This document shows positions 1-9,700 of a DNA stretch of 64,000 nt, one piece after another. The translations under genes and the position numbers were made by a program. The first letter of the stretch is position 1. The number at the start of each line of letters is the position of its first letter. Source of the DNA: Pseudoalteromonas sp. SMS1 (GTDB taxonomy: Bacteria > Pseudomonadota > Gammaproteobacteria > Enterobacterales > Alteromonadaceae); assembly GCF_021530565.1 (NCBI RefSeq), contig NZ_JAKGBI010000005.1, positions 186,001 to 250,000 on the forward strand, given 5' to 3'. A model generated the notes under the pieces. The model saw nothing but the letters and a program-made list of their open reading frames with translations, was not told the origin of the DNA and did no database searches.

Positions 1-1473
1 TGGCGTTCCTTGCTATCTACAGGTAAATGGCAAGGTGAGATCATAAACAAGCGGAAAAATGGAGAGTTGTACACTGAATGGCTCACCATAGATACAGTAT
101 ATGATGAGCATGGTGAAGCCTATCGCCGAGTCGGTATTTTTGCGGATATTACTGATAAAAAGCGTAAAGATGAACAACTGTGGCGTCAAAGTCATTTTGA
201 TGAGCTCACGGATTTGCCCAACAGGACAAGCTTAAAGAAACAGCTGAATACATTATATGGCCTGACAAATCATAATTTCGCAGTCTTACTGTTAGATATA
301 GACCACTTTAAAGATATTAATGATACGTTAGGACATTATTATGGCGATCTTTTGCTCGCACAAATTGCACAGAGACTGAAAAAAGCCACAGAGTCCGTTG
401 CGCGTCTAACGCGGATTGGTGGCGACGAATTTGTCCTCGTTTTTGATCACTGTAAAACCCAAGAGCAAGCAATTGAACTAGCAGAGAAAGTACTTTCTAC
501 TATTAAAGCACCTTTCACACTTGCGGACGAAACCAGCCATATCGCGGCCAGTATAGGGATCGCATTGGCCCCCCGTGACGGCAAAAACACTGAACAGCTG
601 TTAAAGGCTGCAGATCAAGCGATGTATAAAGCCAAACAACTTGGCAGAAACGGATTTGCCTTGTTCAGTTCTGAGCTACGTGAACAAGCCGAACAACGCA
701 TCTTATTGCTCAAAGATATGCGCCAAGCTCTGTATGCAAATCAGTTTGTCATGTATTTCCAGCCAATTGTTACCATGCAAACCATGGCAATCACAAAAGC
801 GGAAGCATTAATTCGTTGGCAGCACCCGACGAAGGGGATCATCAGCCCAGCGGAGTTTATCCCATTGGCTGAAGAGACCCAGTTAATTCATCAGCTGGGT
901 GAATTTGCATTCACTCAAGCGGTCGATGTACTTAAACAAACACAACACTTGAATAATAAACTACAATTGAGCATCAATGTGTCACCAGTACAATTTAGTG
1001 CCAAACACACCACATTGTTAGCGTGGCAAAGCCAACTAGCCAAACACCAGTTGACACCTGATATGCTGGTATTAGAGATCACTGAAGGGCTCATGATGCA
1101 AGGCGAAGGACGCAGCCAGAAAAGACTGACAAAACTCATTCAGCAAGGGTTTGCCATTGCACTTGATGACTTTGGTACCGGCTATTCATCGCTTGCCTAC
1201 TTAAAGCAAATGGATACTGAGTTTATTAAGATCGACAAGCGCTTCGTTGATGGTATTGAGCACAATGAAGACGATTTAGTACTTTGTGAGACAATGATTT
1301 TGATGGCACATCAATTGGGCTTAAAAGTCATTGCAGAAGGCATTGAAACAGCCACCCAACACGAATTGCTTAAACAGGCGGGATGTGATTTTGGGCAAGG
1401 CTATTACTACAGCAAGCCTTTACCAATCGCAACATTTATCGATCATGTACAATCGCAAGAAAACCCCGCGTAA
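1..1473 (+). CDS. PAS-GGDEF-EAL protein (c-di-GMP synthase/phosphodiesterase), 5' partial
   Basis: The reading frame is open from base 1, so the N-terminus lies outside the window; 490 residues are visible. Residues 1-50 look like the end of a PAS domain (W..GEI.N.RK.GE) with its PAC-type tail. A GGDEF domain follows, with an intact RIGGDEF motif near residue 135, then an EAL domain with EALIRW near 265, DDFGTGYSS near 386 and a late AEGIET. Both catalytic motifs look intact, so the protein could make and/or break c-di-GMP; many such tandem proteins act in one direction only. The visible part has no membrane segment. The gene converges with the alkaline phosphatase gene and ends at a shared hairpin. 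Confidence 0.93.
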   Translation, partial: WRSLLSTGKWQGEIINKRKNGELYTEWLTIDTVYDEHGEAYRRVGIFADITDKKRKDEQLWRQSHFDELTDLPNRTSLKKQLNTLYGLTNHNFAVLLLDIDHFKDINDTLGHYYGDLLLAQIAQRLKKATESVARLTRIGGDEFVLVFDHCKTQEQAIELAEKVLSTIKAPFTLADETSHIAASIGIALAPRDGKNTEQLLKAADQAMYKAKQLGRNGFALFSSELREQAEQRILLLKDMRQALYANQFVMYFQPIVTMQTMAITKAEALIRWQHPTKGIISPAEFIPLAEETQLIHQLGEFAFTQAVDVLKQTQHLNNKLQLSINVSPVQFSAKHTTLLAWQSQLAKHQLTPDMLVLEITEGLMMQGEGRSQKRLTKLIQQGFAIALDDFGTGYSSLAYLKQMDTEFIKIDKRFVDGIEHNEDDLVLCETMILMAHQLGLKVIAEGIETATQHELLKQAGCDFGQGYYYSKPLPIATFIDHVQSQENPA

Positions 1474-1480
1474 AACGAAA

Positions 1481-1504
1481 AAAGCCATTCTATTGAATGG
1501 CTTT
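1481..1504. terminator. bidirectional intrinsic terminator
   Basis: A perfect 10-bp stem (AAAGCCATTC / GAATGGCTTT) with a TATT loop lies between two convergent genes. Read on the minus strand it is followed by a run of T, so it suits the alkaline phosphatase gene especially well. Confidence 0.85.
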
Positions 1505-1530
1505 GGTTGTTTGGATTGAACAGCTTCTAG

Positions 1531-3198
1531 TTACTCGTTAACACCCAATGCAGCCATCATCTTGTTAGCAATGTCTACGTGGTGTTGCAACGTCGAGAAT
1601 TGTTTTGTTACGCCTTCTGGACCGAATGCATACACTGGTACTGGCGCCGCTGTATGGGTACCCGTTCCCCAAACCACATTTTGTTGCGTCGCAACAACGC
1701 GCGCAATCTTACCTGTAAAATCTTCTGTGCCGTAGACATAGAAATCAGAAAAGTCTTCAAAGTGCGGTAAAGGGTGACCATCGTCATTTGTTTCATGAGA
1801 CTCATGAATTGTAGCGGCTTGCTCAAGCGTTACTGTATATGGCGTATGCTTGGTAATGGCCGTTTGCCACTGCTCTGCGCTACTATTGGCAAAGTTGTAA
1901 CTGCCATCTACATCACCCATGATGTCGTAGAACGTACCTTCTTGATTGTACAGCGTATCGAGTAGACTTAACGCACCAAAGTTAAATTTTGGTTTATACA
2001 GTGAATCACCCATACCATTACCAGGCAGCGCCACTGCCTCTGGCGTGTTATGGTTTGAGTAGCTGAAACCAAAGCTGCCAGTTTCGTGATCAGCAGTCAC
2101 GACAACCAAAGTATCATTGCGATCTTTCACCCACTCATGGACAGCTTCAACGGCTTCATCAAACTTAAGCAATTCGTTTAGCATCCAGCCGGCATCATTT
2201 GCATGTCCAGCCCAATCAATTTGACCACCTTCAATCATCAAAAAGAAACCATCCTCATCTTTCGCTAGGATATCCAAGGCTTTGACGGTCATTTCTTTTA
2301 GTGAAGGTTGTGTACAACTATCGTCTTGCTGGCACTTTCTGTACGCAATGCCATCGTCCATACCAGAATTAGCGAACAAACCGAGTAATTTGTCACCTTC
2401 AACATCCATCAACTGTGCTTTATCAAACGCCAATGCATAACCATGCTGATCCTTAGCTTCTAACACTAGGTTGTCGTTATCGCTACGCTTAGATTTTTTA
2501 TAGACGCTACTTGGCATACCAAGCGCTGCAAGTTCCTGCTGTACCGATTCATTGGACGCAACATCTTGTGGTAAAAAGACACGTGCGCCCCCAGATAACA
2601 TCACATCGACATTTCCTGAAGAAATTAATTCAGCGGCAATTTTATCCTCATAAGAACGGTGCGGCTGGTGTGATGCAAACGCCGCTGGGGTTGCGTGAGT
2701 GATACGCGTATCCGATACTAAACCGGTCGCCTTACCCATCGCTTTAGCTTTCTCTAGAATAGTCGCAACTTTGTTACCCTGAGTATCGAGCCCGATCATT
2801 TCAGAACCAGCGGAAATACCCGTCGCTAGCTGAGTCGCAGAACAAGCCGAGTCTGTTACTAGGCTACCAGACGGACCATGAGGGGCATTCAATGACAATC
2901 CTAAATGGCCCGCATTCGCGAACTTTGATAGTGCAGTTTGGTTGTTTTTATCTTTATATACTGAGTTTGGTGCACGTTGCGCATACTCTTCAAGTAAACC
3001 AACTTGCTGAGGTCCCATACCATCACCAATCATCAAAATCACATTCTTCACCGAAGTGACTGGCGTTGGAGGTACTTCTTTCACGACCTCTTTTACTACT
3101 TCAACTTCTTTAATGACTTCGACGGTTTGTGTGTCGTCATCGTTGCAACCGGAGAGCAAAGCGGCAGATACTGCGAGCGCAAGAAATTTAATTTTCAT
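1531..3198 (-). CDS. phoA: alkaline phosphatase, PhoA family, predicted lipoprotein
   Basis: A 555-residue phosphomonoesterase. The N-terminus is a lipoprotein signal with lipobox LSGC (Cys18), followed by an acidic stretch and a Val/Lys/Glu-rich linker (about residues 19-50), so the catalytic domain is probably tethered to a membrane rather than free in the periplasm. Family motifs are clear: MIGDGMG with metal-ligand Asp59, TDSACSAT with nucleophile Ser117, and ADHETGSFGFS with zinc-binding His near the C-terminus. It appears monocistronic. Expression under phosphate starvation would be expected from the family, but I found no convincing Pho box upstream. Family assignment is firm; membrane anchoring is inferred from the lipobox. 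Confidence 0.93.
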   Translation of the reverse strand: MKIKFLALAVSAALLSGCNDDDTQTVEVIKEVEVVKEVVKEVPPTPVTSVKNVILMIGDGMGPQQVGLLEEYAQRAPNSVYKDKNNQTALSKFANAGHLGLSLNAPHGPSGSLVTDSACSATQLATGISAGSEMIGLDTQGNKVATILEKAKAMGKATGLVSDTRITHATPAAFASHQPHRSYEDKIAAELISSGNVDVMLSGGARVFLPQDVASNESVQQELAALGMPSSVYKKSKRSDNDNLVLEAKDQHGYALAFDKAQLMDVEGDKLLGLFANSGMDDGIAYRKCQQDDSCTQPSLKEMTVKALDILAKDEDGFFLMIEGGQIDWAGHANDAGWMLNELLKFDEAVEAVHEWVKDRNDTLVVVTADHETGSFGFSYSNHNTPEAVALPGNGMGDSLYKPKFNFGALSLLDTLYNQEGTFYDIMGDVDGSYNFANSSAEQWQTAITKHTPYTVTLEQAATIHESHETNDDGHPLPHFEDFSDFYVYGTEDFTGKIARVVATQQNVVWGTGTHTAAPVPVYAFGPEGVTKQFSTLQHHVDIANKMMAALGVNE

Positions 3199-3697
3199 TT
3201 GAATGTTCCTAAAACGTAATCAATTGTGAGCACGCGCAAGTGTACGTACAAAAAATGACTTTTTTATTTCAGGAACATTGCATGGTGGTTACATTTTTAT
3301 TCTTACATTATTGTATTAAAAGGAATTATATTACATAAGTTGTATGGCCTTTTGTACTCGCGCTGATTGCCACCAGCATATCAATTAAATTTACATCGCA
3401 TCGAGTGAATACTGCTTAATAAACTGGGGCCATGTTAATCGGTATGGATTACGCTCATTCATAACAGTCCGCGTATCTCATTTTAATAAGAGTCGTTTTC
3501 AATGATAACGTGCACATGCGATTTAATATAAGGTCAAACTTATATTGTGCATACCATAAAACACACTAAGCATGTAAAGCATCGAGTAAGTGCCGAATGG
3601 CATATAAATAGGGTGTTAGCGATCTCCATAAAAGATCGACTCGTGACTAAAAGTACACAGCCAAGCAGTTTAAAACCTCACGTGCTTGAACTAGATA
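3199..3697. other. gene-free intergenic region upstream of the alkaline phosphatase gene
   Basis: About 500 AT-rich bases between two minus-strand genes. It must hold the promoter of the alkaline phosphatase gene. On the minus strand there are three TGTAA-type elements near 3280-3340, but their spacing (14 bp between the two closest) does not fit the 11-bp period of a Pho box. A short open frame at 3547-3750 has no recognisable features and runs through the next gene's terminator, so I do not count it. Confidence 0.5.
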
Positions 3698-3729
3698 AAA
3701 GCCACGACACCTTGTGGTATCGCGGCTTT
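3698..3729 (-). terminator. intrinsic terminator of the giant secreted-protein gene
   Basis: A 14-bp stem, including two G-T pairs, with a 4-base loop lies directly after the minus-strand stop codon at 3753. It ends in TTTT on the minus strand. The opposite strand also has a T run, so it may stop transcripts from both sides. Confidence 0.85.
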
Positions 3730-3752
3730 AAACTTTTTATGCAGGAATAAGC

Positions 3753-6700
3753 TTATTCAAACTCAATGGTAACAATCTGCTTGAGACTATACCCCTCGTT
3801 GTTGTCGTAAACGACATAGCTAAACGAATCGCTGGCACCGTTAGCACTGCCATTTGGTGTATAGGTAAATTCGCCAGAATACTCATTGATGACCACCTCT
3901 CCGTAAACCGGCGCATCTGCAAGCCCAAATGTAACGCCTGTACCACCAGGTAGCTTACCTACAAAAGATGTATACTCAGTCGTCGTAAATGTCACATCAA
4001 AACCATGCTCCACTTCGGCGGCACCTACAATAGAGCCGTTGTATCTATCAATGGCCTTGTTTTTATGGGCTTCCTGTTCGAAGTCATAATAGATTAATAG
4101 GTCTTGTTCACAGCCCAACACCATGTCATCTTTACACACATTGAGCTCATCCTCAGACAAAGCGCGCGTCCATATCGCGACATCGTCAATGTGACCTTTA
4201 AATGTGTTTGAGGTCGTATTGGTATGGCTATATGCTCCTATACGAAGTGGTTTATGGTTGCTCAAGTTACGTTTATTACCTAAGCCACTGCCATTTCCAC
4301 CAACTTCGCTACCATTCACATACAACCTAATCTTGCCACCTTCCCAGTTAGCTACTACCGCAACATGATACCAACGACCCGTTTTAAACGTGCCTGCTGT
4401 GAAGGTTTTTTTACCATCATTAACTGCGTCATGGTGATACTGCAAATTATTTGAGCTGTTAATGCTTAAGCTCCAGCCTTTGTAACCTGCGTTCGCTGAG
4501 ATTTTTTTCGCGAAAATATTGCGGTTTGTACCATTGGATCCTGGCTCTAAATAAATCCAAGCCGAGGCTGTAAAGTTGTCACCAGCAAAGTCTATCGAAC
4601 CGTCACTTGCATCAGCAATCTCGATATAATCTCCATTGCCATCAAGTGTTAAGTAGGTGTCATGCTTTTCAATATCAGGGCTATTCACCAGCGTCATCGT
4701 GCTTTGACCCACCAGATCTGCTACCTGATCATTAACCACAGTATCGAAGCTGTAATAAGACACGAGTCTTGAATCAGTTAACGAGGCACTTAATGCACGA
4801 TGCGCCGCAATCGTCTGTTGCGATAGCGCTTGGTTCCAAATACGGATCTCATCAAGTTGACCATTTAACTTCTTGCTTACACCATCATTGCCGGACCCCC
4901 ACACAAAATACACATTACTTGAGTCAGCAGCATCAACTTCAGAGATGATCAATTTACCATCTAAATACACAGATAACTGTTGTGTCGGTTGATCATAGCT
5001 GATGGCATAGTGTTGCCATTGACCAACAGTGATCGTTTCTGTCGATTTAAACGTGGTGTTGGTTGCTTTGATACGTAAACGGCCGTCAGTTAATACTCTG
5101 ATTGCAGCCTTTGAGGTACTTTCTCCTTGTGTGAAGGTAATTAAGTTTGAATTATCATCTGGGTTCAATGCATTTACTTTAACCCACGCTTCTATTGTGT
5201 ACGAACTGTTCGGATCAAAGCCCGCATCCATAGTTTGAACCATGCTCTGATCAGTGCCATCAAACACAATAGATTGACCGAAGCCATTCATGATAGACAA
5301 ATCTTTATGGAATGGACTTTCTACATAAGCCCACTCAGAACACACAGGATTACCAAAGTCTGTGCCATCATAAGGGGTGACACAAAACGCTACATAGTTA
5401 TCAATGTCGTCTAATGCCAAGGTATATGATTGGTAAACCTCACCGTCAATGGCTTGTGCATCGGTATCATTACCAGTTGCAGAGCGATACCATTGGAAAC
5501 GCGTCGCCTCTTCAATGTCGCCATCAGGATCTGAATAAACATAAGTCGCAGATACACCGGACTTACCAATAAAATCACCCGTTACAGTGACATCCGATGC
5601 CACCGGCGCATTATTTTTGTATGACAATACCGGCTCGCCACACACGCCGTTAGTATTACACAGGTCAAACGATAGGTGCGTTGTATACGAATTTTGAGCC
5701 AGTGTGACTTCCGTTTCACCGCCAAAATCCGTATCTGAGAACTCAAACACCCACTCGCTATCCATTAATGGACCATATGAGCCTTTTTCGTACTGAATGC
5801 CTTGCTTGCCCATGAAGTAAGCTTGCGCGTCAGTACACACAGCTTCTTGCACGTTATATGAGAACTCTAAGAACTTAAATGGCATTTTATACGACGCTTT
5901 CATCTTACTGTTGTTCACAAACTTAGACTGAACATCCACTGTTAATGTCGCGTCGATCATGCCATCGTTATTAACGTCATGCGCTAGCTCTGGCGTGAAT
6001 ACAATGTCATCTTCTGGGTCAAAATAAATTTCTGTGCCATCTTCTAGCACTAAAATTGCTGAGGGCTCAACATTCAACTCAAAGTCTTGAAATAAATCTA
6101 ATGTGATACTCACAAAAGTATCTAAGGTGCTGAACTTATAACTACGATATAAATCTTCACCCACTGGGGCATAAAAATCATCAATACACTGCTCAGAAGT
6201 GCCTTCAACCGCTTCCATTCCCGCTTTGGCATGCCATTTGGTCCAATTTGAACCCCAATAAACCTCTTCAGACACCCAATCTATTAAATCATGCCCCGCA
6301 AGGAAGCGTAATTTATCTACCTCTAAATTAACCGCTTTCTCAATGGCTTTTCTGGCGCTGTTTGCGACATCAGCAGCTAACGTATCGCGGGTTAGATTTT
6401 TGATATACAGCGCAATCTCTTCGTCTGTCGTTTCAGCGCGAACAAAAGAGGTGATCGATGCCAATGGATCTGAGTGATCTGTGCTGATGATTTCAAATCC
6501 ATCGGTCGCACCAAGGTGAGCATAAACAACATCTACAAGATAGTCGCCGTTAACCATACTGGTGTCGAACGTGAGGTTTGAACTAACTTGTCTTGCATGC
6601 GCAATTGTCGTTGCTAGCGATAACTCATAGTGATGCTCTGCAATGAGCGTAGCAATTTCGTCATCCGTCAGCTCACGCGTTAAATCGTAAACTTCCACAC

Positions 6701-9700
6701 CCGCGTCCAACTTGTAACAATCGGCACGATTTAAAGCATTGGCACAGTTGTCACCATAAACCCCTGATGACTCTGAGCCCACACTTTTCTCATATGACCC
6801 ATAGTCAATTTTGGTTGTGTCGTTCAAATTTGGGAATACTTCGGACTCAAAGCTCATGAAGAAATCTTCAACAATTAACTCGGCTGAGATTTGTACACCA
6901 GGTGAAGACGCCATAAAGTTAGAATGTGGGTCCACTTTAAATTGTGTGGTTAAGTTAACCGGTTGACCCACTTGAATTTCATCTGGGTATTTTAAGTCCA
7001 TTGAAAGCGGAATATCCGCTTCAACCCAACCACCAAAAACATCAAGACCACCCACATAATGAATTTTACCACCAGACTGTACTCTAAATGCAGGCCATGT
7101 TGCCGCGCCAGTATCTTCATCAGGCAGCGTCCAAGTCATTTTAGTTTCAGTGGATGCCCAATCAGGTGAACTCATACCCAATAATTCAAGCACGGTATTG
7201 TTACCCCAATAACTGCCCTCACCACTTGCATCCCCTGTAAAACTAATTGTCATGGCTTCCATGTCTAATACATCAACGTTAATGTTTGCTACATCCGTTG
7301 TATTGTATTGGTCATAAACAATAACTTCTAAGGTATACGTTGCGGTGTTCTCATAGTCTAATCGAGAAATGTCTGGGCTGATGCTCAATACACCCGATTG
7401 TGCATCTAATACTAAGTCACCATCAGTGTTGCCACTTAAGATTTGGAAAGTAACAAAGTCGCCGACATCATTCGGGTCGGCCAAAATAGTGCCAATCTCA
7501 GTACCGCTTGCAGAGGCTTCACTCACTGTGAAAGATTGCGCTTCAATGGTGGGCGCATTGTTAACGGCAATACTCACACCGTCTTGCACTAACATGGTTG
7601 CAGCGCCTGCTGTAAACACTTTATAAGTGATATTATCGATAACTTGCGTTGTGCCTGAATCAACCCATTGGTTGTTCGCCGCACCAATGTAGTCATCATC
7701 ATCACCTAAAATGCGCAAGTTTGAGTTGCTGCTGACACTTTTATTCAGTGTGATTGAGTTTGCACCTGAGCCTCGAATATCAAACACTTCAACGTTACGA
7801 ACGCGAGATGCTTGCGCTGCGAGATTTAGGTTAATGCCCGCACCTTCAAAGATTAACGTATCGGTATTACCGCCCCCATCGATACGGGTAAACGTATTGT
7901 CAGAAATATAAACGGTATCTTCACCAGGACCTGCATACACCGCATCAGATCCCCCATTGGTGCGAATAACATCATCACCGGTTCCAGTTGCAATATTATC
8001 TGCCGTTGCTGCACCTGCGATTGTATCATCACCCACAGTGCCCCAAAGTGTCACTAAATTACCATCGCCGTTTAATACATACACAGCACCCGTGTTGCTT
8101 AAATTGTTTTTATCAGCAGAAGGCGTACCAAATTGAATATCTTTGATGCCATCGCCATTGATGTCACCGGCGCTGGCGATGAACTGACCTAACTGCTCGC
8201 CACCGTTACCTTCAGAATAAAAACCTTGTTTTGTCTCAATGATTTCGCTTAGGTAAACAGGATCTGTACCTGCACGCCCATACACGGCATACACACGACC
8301 TTTATTGTCTTCTGCAAACGGGTCGCCAATAATGATGTCGTCAAAGCCATCACCATTTAAGTCGCCAGCCCCACCTATGGAGCCCAAAATAACCTGCAAG
8401 TCACTGTGAGCAATATTGGACGCATCGTTATGAATAACAAAACCGCCGTTGCCTTGTGCAACATCCGCTAAATTAATTTCATCGGCAACATTTACCCCAC
8501 CAAATAAGATATACGCACGCGGGTGGTCAATGGCAGCGCAACACCCTGTATCAGTGAGCAATAACGCAATATCGTCAACACCATCAGCATTCACGTCACC
8601 AACGTGAGAGGTGGTAAATGAAGGCAGTGTATTTAAACTTGCACGGCCAAAGTTAAACCCATAGTTACCGCTGGCTTCAGGGATGATTTTAATGCCATTG
8701 CCACTCGATTTGATGCTGTTGTACTTAATTGATTCACCACCGATACGGCCATACGTCACATAACTGGTACCAGACGTATCAACATATAAACCGTGGCTCA
8801 CGATAAAATCCGTTAAGCCGTCACTGTTAAAATCACCGGTTGGTAATACTTGCGCACCGTAGTGCCAGCCACTGAATAACCTTCTGCTTGGGCGAGTGAT
8901 CGCAAAACCTTGCGTGTTGTAGTCTGTCGCAACATTGGCTAACTGAACCACGTTATTGTCTTTTTTACCGTAAACAACATAGGCTAAGTTCGGGTCTGCT
9001 GTGCCATCTTCTAGCAAGTCCCTTAATTCAAATGAACCAGTCCCAGCTAAAAAACGCGTAACCGTTTCGCCGATAACAATATCACCAAGGCCGTCACCAT
9101 TCACATCGCCGACAACTAACGTACCACCAGCATAGTCTTCAGTGTAAGCACCATGAATAGCAAACCCGTCATCACTGCCTCCCTCGTTCATATCAGACAG
9201 TGGCACATAATTGGTGTCTGTTTTACCAAAGACAACGTAGGTTGACCCTGAGTTCTCACCATTTGTACCTGCATAAGGTGCACCGACCACAACGTCTGAC
9301 AAACCGTCACCATTGATATCAACGCCACCTGCAACCGCAAAACCTGCGTTATCACCAGATGCAGCTCCCATGATCCCAAAACCTTGCGTGCCTTCCCTCA
9401 CCTCCGTTAACGACGGGAATGTGCCAGTTTCATCGCTGAAGAGCACATACGCAGCACCATTGTCTTCCAATATCAGAGAGCCATCATTACGGCGTACATC
9501 TGCTTGAGGCGAGCCGACGATAATATCGTCAAAACCGTCGCCGTTCACATCCCCTGCTGGTGCAACAGCCCAACCTGTCCAATCAGCGGCTTCCAAGCCA
9601 TCGATGGATTGTGCATTGTTGTTCAGGGAGTCATTAATGTCGTTTACGTTAATAGTAACTGTCGAATCATACGTATTGCCTGCCCCATCTTTCACGCGAA

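Noticed and set aside
3199..3420. Possible Pho box before the alkaline phosphatase gene
   Set aside because: TGTAA elements occur, but their 14-bp spacing does not fit the 11-bp repeat of PhoB sites.
3547..3750. 67-residue open frame in the gap before the giant gene
   Set aside because: No SD, no recognisable features, and its end runs through the terminator stem of the neighbouring gene.
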